Assembly: GCA_046482825.1 (NCBI GenBank)
Contig: JAWOEI010000092.1
Location: 1 to 64,000 of the forward strand
Source of the DNA: M55B167 sp046482825
GTDB lineage: Bacteria; Verrucomicrobiota; Kiritimatiellia; RFP12; UBA1067
Direction of reading: 5' to 3'
Length of the DNA stretch: 64,000 nt
Below the pieces are notes generated by a model that saw only the letters and a program-made list of their open reading frames with translations, did no database searches and had not been told where the DNA came from. This document shows positions 17,224-26,436 of this stretch, piece by piece. The position numbers and the translations under genes are program-made. Each line of letters begins with the position of its first letter. Within the stretch, counting starts at the first letter, position 1.

Positions 17224-17379
17224 ACGATTTTTTTTCAGCCGTAACAATTTTTTTGCCACGAATGCCGCAAATAAATACGAAGCGTCAATTTCGACCGGTT
17301 GTATGATGGCGGATTCTCCGGAGCAACCGCACCGGACCGGCCGTGGTTTTGAAAACATAAACATACTCCGAGGAAACCC
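17224..17379. other. Spacer downstream of the rnf operon
   Basis: The gap holds two T-rich tracts and GCCACGAATGCCGC, which resembles short repeat words seen between genes. GGTTGTATGATGG to CGGAGCAACC can form only a weak hairpin. No terminator for the operon is clear. Confidence 0.3.
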
Positions 17380-17922
17380 ATGCCTTTACATTGCTGGTGT
17401 TACACATTAGGTCTTTTTCTGCTGATATCCGGTTGTTTCGCACTCATAACGCCGAATTCAGCAAACTCTGTAATGGAAAAATTCTGCAGGAACCGCACTG
17501 CAGGCATAATTCTCTGCATCATTGCATGGGTATGGGCAGGGTATGCGCTCTGGACTCTGCCTATAGGTTTTCTTATGCCTTATAAAAAATACATCCCTTA
17601 TCTGATACTCGTCTGCGCACCTTTGACATGTATAAGCATGGAGAATCTGCTTCCCTGCCGAGCCCTCGGCGGAATCCTGGTGCTTTACCCCTATCATCTG
17701 TTGCTGACTGTGCGCTCCCACCCTTCACCGTGGAGGATTCTGCTTGTCTCGATTGCCTATATCAGCATCATAAAGGGCATGACACTGCTGCTCTATCCCT
17801 GGAAGATGCGGCAGTGCATTGTCTGGTTGAAAGAAAAAAGCCTTCTGATACGTTTCAGCGGATTGATCAACCTCACGCTCGGCGTAATGCTGATCTGGCT
17901 GGGTCTGACTACACTGCGTTAA
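17380..17922 (+). CDS. Uncharacterised multi-pass membrane protein
   Basis: The 180-residue product has about five hydrophobic segments, starting LGLFLLISGCFALI, then IILCIIAWVWAGYALWTL, YLILVCAPLTCI, ILLVSIAYISIIKGMTLLL and a last LINLTLGVMLIWLGL. CGAGGAAA-like sequence lies upstream of the ATG (CCGAGGAAACCC). It is not RnfE: the GSxP/NC motifs of the RnfA/RnfE family are missing. I know no family for it from sequence alone. It points the same way as the rnf operon but is separated by 156 bases, so cotranscription is uncertain. Confidence 0.6.
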   Translation: MPLHCWCYTLGLFLLISGCFALITPNSANSVMEKFCRNRTAGIILCIIAWVWAGYALWTLPIGFLMPYKKYIPYLILVCAPLTCISMENLLPCRALGGILVLYPYHLLLTVRSHPSPWRILLVSIAYISIIKGMTLLLYPWKMRQCIVWLKEKSLLIRFSGLINLTLGVMLIWLGLTTLR

Positions 17923-17978
17923 AAACAGGAAGCACAGTGGCACAGGGAGCGATTGTCAACACCCTGAGACAGACTGCT

Positions 17979-19406
17979 TCAGCCGTTGAGATAGGAGATA
18001 ACATCAGCTGCCGAATAATCCAAAGAATCATCCCGGCAGAGAAGATGGATCTCACTGAAAGCATCGCCCAATGTTACAACAGGAACAGCCCTGCGTCCAT
18101 CAGCATAGTTCTGTCCAAGACCTATAGTAGCGAAGAGTGAATTACAGATACAAATGCGTCCGGCAACATCATCAGGGTTACCACCTTTGGCAATAAATGC
18201 CGCATCCGGTTCAGCCGGACAACGCCAGCCGATTTCACCGTTTTCCATTTGATAAGCTGTACGCAGATAACCCATATCGCAAATTTTTACACGCTGAGAA
18301 TCAAGTTTACTGTCTGACGCTGTTCCTTCCAGCCGGGCCACCTTAAAAGGGAAGCCGGCAGGGGATATTCTGGGATCAGTAAAAACCTCGGCTTTTCCTT
18401 CGGCTGCCAGACGGATAAGCTTATGCCGCAGATCTGTTTCCATCGCCGACTCTTCACAAAGAGCGAAAAGAGTTCCCACCTGAATGCCGGCAGCCCCCTC
18501 ATCCAGAGCGAGTCTGAAGCCTTCAGGGGTTCCATAACCTCCGGCCAGCCAGAATGGCAGGCCTGTTTCGCGCAGCTTCTCCAGTTTACAGACATCCCGG
18601 GAACCGTAAACCGGTTCACCATTCACGTCCAGGGCCATCCTGCCGCGCGGAGGTGCATTATGCCCGCCAGCAACAGAAGTCTCAACCACAAAACCGTCAA
18701 CAATTCCTTCAGCCTTACGCAGTAACATCGTTGCCAGGGAATCAGAAGAAATAATGGGAAGAAACCTGGGCCTTTGCAGTTCAGGGACAGATGCCCCCTC
18801 CTCTATAAAGTCAACCGGGTTAAAATGGCGTCTGCAATCCGTTTCAGGGAAAGCCCCCTGCACATTCAAAGTGTACTCACTTCTCTCATGACGTATCAGA
18901 AGATCTATCACCTTGGGAAACTGCAGAGGGATTCCGGCACCTACAATCACTACACCGACCCCAGCCAGAAGAGCACCGTAAAGAGACGGCAGATGCGGTA
19001 ACTGTACCTTTTCAAGGTAGTTGATACCAACAGGATTTGAATGTCCTTCACGGGCCAGAAAAACCTCAACGTAGTTAGCTACAATACATAGTTCATCGAA
19101 CCACCTATTGTTTTTAAGGGATGGCAGATGTACACTTTTATAGGGTGCATCCTTCTCTTTGCCACCCTCGATAAAAAAGGCATCCAGAACGCGCTGAGCC
19201 ATTTTCGGGAAAGGGAAACTGTCCAGAGCGCGCCGCACATCCCCGGAAAGGTCTCCATCCTGAAGACGTCGCGCAAGCACCTGATCAAGCGCAACACCGG
19301 AAACAACTCCCAGCTCACCCAATCCGGAGACAGCTTTGGCGAGTCTCCAGTTAGAAACACCGATGCCCATGCCTCCCTGTATAATTCTGGGTATGGAAAA
19401 ATTCAT
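17979..19406 (-). CDS. FMN-dependent nitronate monooxygenase-like oxidoreductase
   Basis: This 475-residue protein belongs to the 2-nitropropane dioxygenase/FabK TIM-barrel family, which binds FMN. It begins PRIIQGGMGIGVSNWRLA, has VETSVAGGHNAPPRG with the catalytic-position histidine, then GGYGTPEGFRLALDEGAAGIQVGTLFALCEES for flavin phosphate binding. ATG 19406 is chosen because the family N-terminus begins there and CAGGATG precedes it; the frame is open further to 19586. The protein is longer than typical FabK or nitronate monooxygenase (about 320-350) by a C-terminal region with several cysteines. It could be an alternative enoyl-ACP reductase, but it lies far from the fab genes; the substrate is undecided. 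Confidence 0.85.
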   Translation of the reverse strand: MNFSIPRIIQGGMGIGVSNWRLAKAVSGLGELGVVSGVALDQVLARRLQDGDLSGDVRRALDSFPFPKMAQRVLDAFFIEGGKEKDAPYKSVHLPSLKNNRWFDELCIVANYVEVFLAREGHSNPVGINYLEKVQLPHLPSLYGALLAGVGVVIVGAGIPLQFPKVIDLLIRHERSEYTLNVQGAFPETDCRRHFNPVDFIEEGASVPELQRPRFLPIISSDSLATMLLRKAEGIVDGFVVETSVAGGHNAPPRGRMALDVNGEPVYGSRDVCKLEKLRETGLPFWLAGGYGTPEGFRLALDEGAAGIQVGTLFALCEESAMETDLRHKLIRLAAEGKAEVFTDPRISPAGFPFKVARLEGTASDSKLDSQRVKICDMGYLRTAYQMENGEIGWRCPAEPDAAFIAKGGNPDDVAGRICICNSLFATIGLGQNYADGRRAVPVVTLGDAFSEIHLLCRDDSLDYSAADVISYLNG

Positions 19407-19601
19407 CTGATTACATCCTGATAATCGTTTTAATAATCGTTTTTCTCTGTAAAATGTGGCGCATTCTAACATTTTCCGTCTTATAGTGCACCTAAAAAGT
19501 AGCATCACATAAAGCGGATGCGAAATACGATATAAAAAGCGGAACAACTGAACAGAAAAACCTTTCAGGCAACAATAAAACCTCAATACATGCTTAAGCG
19601 A

Positions 19602-20663
19602 CTAAGACTTCCTGGCGGACTCGCGCAGAATGTCAATGCAAGGGGCCGGAATGCGCCCGAGGCCGTCGGGCCCGACATTCAGAAGGTAATTAGCACCGCG
19701 CCTGGCAAGATGTTCTCGTACCTCGCGGATGCGGGCGGCGGACTTCCAGTTCTGGTCATGCGCCTTATATCCCCAGGTATCGTTCAGTGTTGCCGGAGTT
19801 TCAAAAAGAACTCCGCTCTTGTCATCGTCCGGTATGCAATTGTCGCCAGCCGAGGTGTAATCGCACTTGCCGCAACCTATGCGGGAGTTGATAAGACAGC
19901 CGGGCTGGAGTTTGCGCACAAGCTTGTATAGATAGTTGCTCTGTTCACGGGAAAGCGTATTGCCGATATCGAACCAGATAAGACAAAGATCACCGTACCC
20001 TGTAAGGATCTCCTTTACCTGAGGTACAGCTTTGGATTCAAAATACCGTGTGAAATTTTTCTTTTCTTTATCAGGAAAATCCCAGTTGTTAGTCCACCAT
20101 GCAGCGCCGCCGCTCCAGGTTTTTCCCATATTATAGCCGCCGCCGTCATGTTCATGCCAGTCGAGATCCTGAGAGTAATAAAGTCCGAGCTTCATACCGT
20201 GTTTGCGACACGCTTCGGCAAGTTCGCCGACAACGTCACGCCCGAACGGGGTGGCATCCACAACGTTGAACTTGGATACTCTGCTGTGGTACATCGCAAA
20301 GCCGTCGTGGTGCTTCGAAGTAAACACGACATATTTCATTCCCGCGTCCCGGGCGATTTTCACCCATTCCTCCGCATCAAAAAGAATCGGATTGAACGCC
20401 TCAGCAAGAGCGGAGTATTCAGCATTGGGTATGCGGAAATATTGCTGCGCCCACTCGCCTATATAGCGTTTATCCATGCGCCTGCCATTCCATTCGCCGC
20501 CGATAAGCGCATAAAGGCCCCAGTGCACCATCATGCCGTACTGGGCATCCCCAAACCATTTTTTTGCCGCAGCCAGCTGCGGCGATTCCTCTGTTCCTGC
20601 AAACATCGTCGGAATAAAAGCGAGCGTGGAAGCTCCACCTGTCATGAATTCCCGTCTAGTCAT
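19602..20663 (-). CDS. Secreted alpha-L-fucosidase, GH29
   Basis: The 353-residue enzyme should release terminal alpha-L-fucose from glycans such as fucoidan or mucin. It begins with a twin-arginine-like signal (MTRREFMTGGAS), so export after folding is expected. The GH29 barrel shows WFGDAQYGMMVHWGLYA, KYVVFTSKHHDGFAMYHS, the GLYYSQDLDWH segment and LIWFDIGNT, whose aspartate is the usual nucleophile position. It ends soon after NYLLNVGPDGLG, so the C-terminal beta-sandwich of larger GH29 enzymes is absent. A single-domain form is common in PVC and Bacteroidetes. It lies in a block of carbohydrate genes, 196 bases upstream of the oxidoreductase in the direction of transcription. Confidence 0.9.
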   Translation of the reverse strand: MTRREFMTGGASTLAFIPTMFAGTEESPQLAAAKKWFGDAQYGMMVHWGLYALIGGEWNGRRMDKRYIGEWAQQYFRIPNAEYSALAEAFNPILFDAEEWVKIARDAGMKYVVFTSKHHDGFAMYHSRVSKFNVVDATPFGRDVVGELAEACRKHGMKLGLYYSQDLDWHEHDGGGYNMGKTWSGGAAWWTNNWDFPDKEKKNFTRYFESKAVPQVKEILTGYGDLCLIWFDIGNTLSREQSNYLYKLVRKLQPGCLINSRIGCGKCDYTSAGDNCIPDDDKSGVLFETPATLNDTWGYKAHDQNWKSAARIREVREHLARRGANYLLNVGPDGLGRIPAPCIDILRESARKS

Positions 20664-20841
20664 ATTTCATCTATCCCTGTCCTTGTATAACATCACACAG
20701 ATTAAATATGATTACATCGTATTTGTCAACGGATTTGTAGTATTTAACGTTGCAGGTCCGGCTGTTGCGGGGCGGATGTTTCCCCGCTATCAGAGGAAAA
20801 AATGCCACGTTGTCTGATGCCTGCAGCGTTGTCTGTGCAGA

Positions 20842-23289
20842 TCACGGCTCCATCAGGGATGTCTGCGTACCGGCGTCAGGGGATGCATAATCATCAATCA
20901 TCTGTCTGCCACGCCGCACCAGAGCCGCCCCGCCAAAACGCCGTCGGATCACATTATCCCGCAGTACATTGACCAGGCTGATCATCAGCATGGATTGATC
21001 CAGGAATAGAAATCGCTTCGCTACACGCCCGGTTCTGAAATTGACGGCATCATAAAAGCCCTGTCCCGGGTGACGCGCTCCTACACTCTCCAATGCACGC
21101 AGATTATCCAGCGCACGCCCGGGAAAACAAGACAGAGTCAGCGCAGCGGCATGCGGAGTTACCACTGCATCGCGCAGATGACCCCAGCCGAGATAACCAC
21201 CATCGGGATCGGCACACGCCGACCACCCCCAGAACGGATAGCCGTGTGTGTCCGCGTGCCGGATCTGCGCATAGGCTAAATTGGCAGCCGAGCGTCCCGG
21301 AGCCGTTCCCGATTCATCAAGCCAGAGTCCTGTGATCATCTGCATGAACAGCCCGCCGCCCTGCCATCCGGGAACATAATACCGGCATGCGTATTTTTTT
21401 TCTGTCCCGCGATCCAGCCTATCCCAGACCGTCGCAGGCACATCGCCAGAGGCCACAGCAAGAAACAGCGCCATGCGGGAATCCGCGCCGATGAAAGGTA
21501 GCGTCCACTCCGTATTGAATAGGTTGGAAACACAATGATACCCGCCCAGCATACAGTGCCGACGGGCATCATAAAACGCGGTCCAATCCATATCGTCAAC
21601 GAGCTGACGGCAACGGGCGGCGTGTGCGGGAAAAGTCTCCCCGGCTGTGATAAGTCCGGCGGCCAGATTGCCGGAATCCAAAACGGAAATCCACGGGTCG
21701 TGCGTGGCAGGGTCAAGCGTTTTTATATGATTCCAGCTTTGCTGAAAACCGAAACGTGTTTTCAGTTTCTCAACCGAATCGAGAATCTTTTCCGTCCGCC
21801 GGGCGGCTTCCGTCTCATTCAGAAAACCCATAGCGTGCGCCGCCACCAGATCCGTAAGCAAAAATCCTATGTTGCTCACGGACGTGAATTCGTCCTTGCC
21901 GCAGCTGTCATACGGAAGGCCGGTCTGCGTATGCACAAGCGTCTCCAGACATTTCCATGTGTCGGCAGCCAGCTGCTCGAGATAGGCGATATCCGCCGGT
22001 GCACGCACCGGAGCTGTGGAAACAAATCCGGCACAATCCATCGCCGACCGGATTTCAGGATTGGCCATAAACCACTCGCGAACCCGTCCGGTGCGCAGAT
22101 TCTCCGCCATAAGCAGAGTAATACCGACATTGATACCGATGACCGAATCAGCAACCCAGCCAGTTTCAGGATTGAAGGCATCAACAAAACCGTAACGCTT
22201 CCAGACAACATTCCCATGTCTTTCGCGCATGGCATGCAGGGCGCGCAGACATACCGCAGGAGCGAAGGGCAGTGAACCGCCCGGAGCGCAGGGCACCACC
22301 AGACCGTTGACAGGCGGATGAAAGGTCAGCGGAGGCCCCCCGCGTGCGTGATAGCCGTCGGGACCGTCCGATGCGGTCAAACCCCAGAGATCGCGCCCGT
22401 AATGAGGGTGCCGATCCGCCATAGACGCACACATGCGGCGCTGCGCACGAGTGGCCAGCACCGAATTACGCCGGTAATCCGCATAGGCATCACGTTTATT
22501 CCTGAAATCCACCCAGGCGTGTGAATACTGATGCGTAAACAGCGGCGGACACTGCAGATAGGTCATGCCATCATAAGTGCCAACCGGCTCACGTCGCCAT
22601 GCGTGCCAAGCTTCTGCAGGCAGAGGGTGCACAGGCGAGCCCATGCCCAGAAGCGTCAGAATCATGTGCTCGCTGTAAGCATCCCAGCGAGCGTCAAGAA
22701 AACCGCTATCCGGTTTCCAGCCCATTGAAAGTGTCCGGCCCCCATTGAGCATCCAGGGCCAGTCCGCTGCCGCATAAAGCGAATCAGCCAGGCTCACAAT
22801 TTCCACTGAATTCGAAAACGCCTGTTTAACGGTCAGCGCTCCCGCCAGAAATAATCCGGTATCAATGGAGGAAACTTCACAATTCCAGACCCGCTCCCCA
22901 GTTTCCATGTCCACAAAATGATAGAAAAATCCGTTCGTTCCTGCAACGCTTTCGGCAAACATACGCAGCGTCATGACCGCACGTACCTCCGCCGCCTCCC
23001 GCGCAATCCAGCCGCGTTCAACCGCAATCGGCAGCGCACTCAGACCGAAACCCACAGCCGCAATGCTTGACACCTTACTGGGCCGCGTTCCGTCAGCATG
23101 CGCCCGATCCGGAATCAATCCGTTTGCAGGGTTAGCGGACTCCCGGAAAAACTCAAAACTTCGGCGTTGCAGTTCTTCCAGAAACCCCTCGTCATCATTC
23201 GCACGTACGCAGAACACACCGCAGACAAACATGCAAAAGCATATCATCAACAGCTTAACCCGGAACGTCATTTCTTGCATACGCCACAT
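20842..23289 (-). CDS. Secreted double glycoamylase-like protein (GH144/DUF3131 type)
   Basis: This 815-residue protein has a signal peptide (VKLLMICFCMFVCGVFCVRA) and two (alpha/alpha)6-barrel-like halves. The first, from FLEELQRRSFEFFRESANPANGLIPDR, follows the glycoamylase-like/GH144 pattern with SSIAAVGFGL, YSEHMILTLLGMG and GDGPDGYHARGG-like features (TASDGPDGYHARG). The second, from about residue 440, has the DUF3131-type pattern LPYDSCG, SNIGFLLTDLVAAHAMG, WISVLDSGNLAAGLI and GYLGWGHLRDAVVTPHAAAL. GH144 enzymes cut beta-1,2-glucan; related ones act on other beta-glucans, so the substrate is not certain. ATG 23289 is the frame limit; ATG 23271 (MTFRVK) is an equally possible start. Divergent from the next two genes. 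Confidence 0.7.
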   Translation of the reverse strand: MWRMQEMTFRVKLLMICFCMFVCGVFCVRANDDEGFLEELQRRSFEFFRESANPANGLIPDRAHADGTRPSKVSSIAAVGFGLSALPIAVERGWIAREAAEVRAVMTLRMFAESVAGTNGFFYHFVDMETGERVWNCEVSSIDTGLFLAGALTVKQAFSNSVEIVSLADSLYAAADWPWMLNGGRTLSMGWKPDSGFLDARWDAYSEHMILTLLGMGSPVHPLPAEAWHAWRREPVGTYDGMTYLQCPPLFTHQYSHAWVDFRNKRDAYADYRRNSVLATRAQRRMCASMADRHPHYGRDLWGLTASDGPDGYHARGGPPLTFHPPVNGLVVPCAPGGSLPFAPAVCLRALHAMRERHGNVVWKRYGFVDAFNPETGWVADSVIGINVGITLLMAENLRTGRVREWFMANPEIRSAMDCAGFVSTAPVRAPADIAYLEQLAADTWKCLETLVHTQTGLPYDSCGKDEFTSVSNIGFLLTDLVAAHAMGFLNETEAARRTEKILDSVEKLKTRFGFQQSWNHIKTLDPATHDPWISVLDSGNLAAGLITAGETFPAHAARCRQLVDDMDWTAFYDARRHCMLGGYHCVSNLFNTEWTLPFIGADSRMALFLAVASGDVPATVWDRLDRGTEKKYACRYYVPGWQGGGLFMQMITGLWLDESGTAPGRSAANLAYAQIRHADTHGYPFWGWSACADPDGGYLGWGHLRDAVVTPHAAALTLSCFPGRALDNLRALESVGARHPGQGFYDAVNFRTGRVAKRFLFLDQSMLMISLVNVLRDNVIRRRFGGAALVRRGRQMIDDYASPDAGTQTSLMEP

Positions 23290-23426
23290 TGCTCGCTATA
23301 AAATCAGATTCTGTTACAGAAAACGGGAAGTTGATTGTTGTATTTTACGTAAGTTATTGTCAATTAAAAAAAATTTTACTTGCAACCGTTTTTACTCTGT
23401 GTAAATCTATTTCTCGGAGGTGAAAT

Positions 23427-23717
23427 ATGCAACCGCTTTTTTTTGTGACGCCTCGGATGCATAAATGGAAATGTCTGCTTCCGGCCGCATTGCTCGCCAG
23501 CTACACGGCAACAGCCTACCGCTGGCTGCTCAACCAGCAATCCCCTTCCGGCCTGCTCGGCAACCAGGAAGATGACACCCTTTCCGGTGTTTACGCCAAT
23601 GCACTCGCCGCGATCTGCTGTCTGCACCAGAACAACACCTCACGGGGCCCGGCGTGTCTTCGGTTTTTTCTCTCGAATCATGAACAGGCCGCAACGGCCG
23701 AGGAGTTGACAAGATGA
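23427..23717 (+). CDS. Truncated glycosidase-like ORF, 96 residues
   Basis: A textbook ribosome binding site (CGGAGGTGAAAT) precedes ATG 23427, so translation start here is credible. After a basic N-terminus and a short hydrophobic stretch the protein reads TAYRWLLNQQSPSGLLGN, then QEDDTLSGVYANALAAICCL, which resembles the first helices of an (alpha/alpha)6-barrel glycosidase. It ends at 96 residues, far too short for that fold, and its stop overlaps the next gene's start in ATGA. It may be a decayed enzyme whose leader now drives translation of the downstream gene, or a genuine small protein. No frameshifted continuation is visible because the downstream frame is a complete secreted protein. 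Confidence 0.5.
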   Translation: MQPLFFVTPRMHKWKCLLPAALLASYTATAYRWLLNQQSPSGLLGNQEDDTLSGVYANALAAICCLHQNNTSRGPACLRFFLSNHEQAATAEELTR

Positions 23718-24793
23718 AATTAAAACACGCGATAACAATACGGATATCTGTCGGGTTGCTGATGCTGGCTCTGGCCACTATGCGGGCATCCGCTGATGTG
23801 GAACTGTTAAACGGCGGTTTCGCCAACGGCGTGGACATCAATCCCGACGTCTGGGTTGAAAACAGCCTTGACTTGTGCTGTCGGCACGAATGGGGTTCAC
23901 ACGACGGCGACAATTACCTGATGGGACTCAACAGCTGGGTGCTGGACGGCGGCACTTACGCCGAGTTTTATCAGGACGTAACGAACGTCGTAGCCGGCAA
24001 CACTTATGTACTCTCCTTCTGGCAGGAGGGAGACAGCAAATGGAGCGGATCGAATGTCACAGGACGCATTCTGTGGCTGGATGATAATACAGAGGTTATC
24101 AGCAGCGTCACGACAAATCTCGATGCCTACACGATCGGCGGCATCACATGGACGCGCATTCTGCTTGCGGGGACCGCGCCTTCTGATGCAATCAAAGCGC
24201 GTGTCCAGTTCGATGCGGAAATACTACCCGTCGAAGGAGGCGGTGCGGCTAAATTCGACGATATGACATTTACGGAATACACCGGACTGCTTCTTAACCC
24301 GGGATTTGCGGAGGGTGTCGCAAACGATGCCGATTTCTGGACTGAATACCCGACAACTGATGATGCCGGACGCGAAGCATGGGGTGATGCGGATGGTGAC
24401 GGTTATCTGATGGGCATTCCCGCCTACAAATCCGGCGCATACGGCACTTTCTACCAGGATGTGAAGGGAATCAAACCGGGATCCGTTTACACCCTGAACC
24501 TGCAGGTTTCGGGACAGAATGATTACACCGGATCCAATGTATTCGCCCGGCTTATCTGGATGGACAACACGCTGACCCCGCTGTCCACCGTATCGACCAA
24601 TCTCGACGCCCTGACAGTTTTATGGAGCTGGACTCCTATCACCATGAAGACTGTACCCCCCGGCGGAGCATCCAGGCTGCGTGTTCAGTTTGATGCGGAA
24701 TCCGCATCTTCGGGAGGTGCCGGTGCCGCGAAATTCGACGCCCTGAGCCTCACCTGCGAGATTATTCCTGCCACCATAATATTAATTTACTGA
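23714..24793 (+). CDS. Secreted protein with two carbohydrate-binding-like modules
   Basis: The 359-residue protein has a signal peptide (ISVGLLMLALATMRASA) and two tandem jelly-roll-like repeats of about 160 residues. Each begins with the pattern LLNGGFANGVDINPDVW / LLNPGFAEGVANDADFW and contains YLMGL/YLMGI, FYQDV, TYVLSF/VYTLNL, GSNV, WLDDNT/WMDNTL, VRVQFDAE and GGGAAKFD. This layout is typical of CBM4/9-like modules in secreted polysaccharide-binding proteins. There is no catalytic domain and no clear sorting signal beyond a short hydrophobic end (IIPATIILIY). Coupled by a four-base overlap to the truncated glycosidase-like ORF upstream, it could have been that enzyme's binding partner. 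Confidence 0.65.
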   Translation: MKLKHAITIRISVGLLMLALATMRASADVELLNGGFANGVDINPDVWVENSLDLCCRHEWGSHDGDNYLMGLNSWVLDGGTYAEFYQDVTNVVAGNTYVLSFWQEGDSKWSGSNVTGRILWLDDNTEVISSVTTNLDAYTIGGITWTRILLAGTAPSDAIKARVQFDAEILPVEGGGAAKFDDMTFTEYTGLLLNPGFAEGVANDADFWTEYPTTDDAGREAWGDADGDGYLMGIPAYKSGAYGTFYQDVKGIKPGSVYTLNLQVSGQNDYTGSNVFARLIWMDNTLTPLSTVSTNLDALTVLWSWTPITMKTVPPGGASRLRVQFDAESASSGGAGAAKFDALSLTCEIIPATIILIY

Positions 24794-25036
24794 AGCCGCG
24801 GCCGAAGCGGCAAAGACGCATTTTACGGAAAACCGTACTTATGCCCTTGAAATACCCGGCACAATACTGTAAATTACTGCTTTTCAGCGGCACGGACTGT
24901 CGAGTGACATTCGCGTGCGGAAACGAAGACGTCCGGAGGCCCCATACCTTCGGCGCCAAAGTGGATTAACACAGCAGTGTGCAGAAGCAGCTTTTCAAGG
25001 CTGTAGCACTGTATAATTGTTCAAAGGAAAATAATT

Positions 25037-26362
25037 ATGGACTTACCAGTTTCGGAACTCACCGGACTTACTCTCAAGGATCTGATTGATTCAGGCCTTC
25101 ACTTCGGTCACCAGACAAAGCGCTGGAACCCTAAAATGCGCGATTACATCTTTGACAAGCGCAACGGCATTCATATTGTTGATCTGACCCAGACTGTTCC
25201 CATGCTTGAGGAGGCGGCAAAATTCCTGCGCGATACGGTTCTCAGCGGCAAGAAAGTTCTCTTTGTTGCCACAAAAAAACAGGCTCAGGAAGCTGTTAAA
25301 GAGGCAGCTGAATCCTGCGGCCAGTTCTACATGACAGAACGCTGGCTGGGAGGCACTCTGACAAACAACCAGACCATCCGTCACAGCGTCAAACGTATGC
25401 GCCAGATTGAAACTATGGGCCGCAATAACAACGGAGTGCTTTCTGTTCATAAGAAGGAGGCTTCCAGCCTGCGTCGTGAACTGGACAAACTGCATCGTAA
25501 CCTGGGCGGTATAGCTGACATGACAAAAATGCCCGGAGCGATCTTTATTATTGATATCTGCCGCGAACAGAATGCCCTCAAAGAAGCTTTGCGTCTGAAT
25601 ATACCCGTTGTGGCACTGGTGGACACCAACGCTGACCCTGATCCTATTGACTATATTATTCCCGGCAACGATGACGCGGTGCGCGGAATCAAACTGATCG
25701 CCGACGCTTTCGCAAAAGTCATCAAAGCCGCCAACGATGAGTACGCTCAGATTGCAGCCGAAAAGCAGCGGATGAAGGAAGCTGAAAAAGCAAAAGAAGA
25801 AGCCGCCAACCGCGCAACACGCAAGTCCCGTAAAGAAGCTGCCGCTTCATCTGAAGACAGCTCTGAAAAAGCCAAGGCCAAGCTGAATGAATCGCGCAAA
25901 CGCGCAGCCAGGGCAGCCAAAGAAGCTGTTGAAGCAAAAGTCGCTTCTGTAGAAACAGCCAAACCGAAAACCCCTGAAGCGGAAAAGGGAAAAACCGCTG
26001 ACAAAAAGCCTGCCGCAAAGAAAACAGCAGAGAAAGCGGATAAAGCTGAAGACAAGGCAAAGGCTGAAACCGCTGAGGTCAAGAAAACCGCTGCCGCCAA
26101 AAAGAAAACTCCTGCAGCAGAAAAGGGAAAAACCGCTGACAAAAAGCCTGCCGCAAAGAAAACAGTAGAGAAAGCGGATAAAGCTGAAGACAAGGCAAAG
26201 GCTGAAACCGCTACGGTCAAGAAAACCACTGCCGCCAAAAAGAAAACTCCTGCAGCGGAAAAGGAAAAAACCGCTGACAAAAAGCCTGCCGCTACTAAAA
26301 AGGTGGAAGATAAAACTGAAGAAAAACCTGAAACCGAAGAAAAGACAGAAAAAAAATCCTGA
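25037..26362 (+). CDS. rpsB: Ribosomal protein S2 with long repetitive C-terminal tail
   Basis: Residues 1 to about 240 are canonical S2 (LIDSGLHFGHQTKRWNPKM, RWLGGTLTNNQTI, LVDTNADPDPIDYIIPGNDDAVRGIKL). The remaining 200 residues are a Lys/Ala/Glu-rich tail, mainly 46-residue repeats with the core TADKKPAAKK. S2 is normally 230-260 residues, so the tail nearly doubles it. Similar low-complexity tails occur on ribosomal proteins of some PVC and actinobacterial species, with no established role. AAGGAA precedes ATG 25037. TATAAT at 25012-25017 looks like a -10 box but would leave a leader of only about 13 bases and lacks a good -35. tsf follows after 74 bases, the classic pair. Confidence 0.95.
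   Translation: MDLPVSELTGLTLKDLIDSGLHFGHQTKRWNPKMRDYIFDKRNGIHIVDLTQTVPMLEEAAKFLRDTVLSGKKVLFVATKKQAQEAVKEAAESCGQFYMTERWLGGTLTNNQTIRHSVKRMRQIETMGRNNNGVLSVHKKEASSLRRELDKLHRNLGGIADMTKMPGAIFIIDICREQNALKEALRLNIPVVALVDTNADPDPIDYIIPGNDDAVRGIKLIADAFAKVIKAANDEYAQIAAEKQRMKEAEKAKEEAANRATRKSRKEAAASSEDSSEKAKAKLNESRKRAARAAKEAVEAKVASVETAKPKTPEAEKGKTADKKPAAKKTAEKADKAEDKAKAETAEVKKTAAAKKKTPAAEKGKTADKKPAAKKTVEKADKAEDKAKAETATVKKTTAAKKKTPAAEKEKTADKKPAATKKVEDKTEEKPETEEKTEKKS
25970..26305 (+). repeat. 138-bp tandem repeat inside rpsB
   Basis: Two full copies (25970-26107 and 26108-26245) and a partial third (26246 to about 26305) follow each other in frame, each encoding 46 residues. The copies are almost identical at DNA level, differing at few bases, so the duplication is recent or kept uniform by recombination. 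Copy number could vary among strains. Confidence 0.9.
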
Positions 26363-26436
26363 TCAGGCTCAGGCCAGCAGCCCCGGCAGTTACAGCTGGG
26401 CAAGCGGATTTATAACACAATAATTTGGAGAAAAAA

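Noticed and set aside
17380..17922. Membrane protein considered as the missing RnfE
   Set aside because: It lacks the conserved NC and GxxP-type motifs shared by RnfA and RnfE, and its helix pattern differs.
21535..22275. Plus-strand frame of 246 codons inside the glycoamylase-like gene
   Set aside because: It is the shadow of a well-supported minus-strand protein and lacks a start signal.
25012..25017. TATAAT immediately upstream of rpsB as a promoter
   Set aside because: The leader would be only about 13 bases, overlapping the ribosome binding site, and no -35 box lies at proper spacing.
25747..26403. Minus-strand frame rich in Ala/Phe/Ser opposite the rpsB tail
   Set aside because: It reflects the repetitive codons of the S2 tail read backwards; low complexity, no ribosome binding site.
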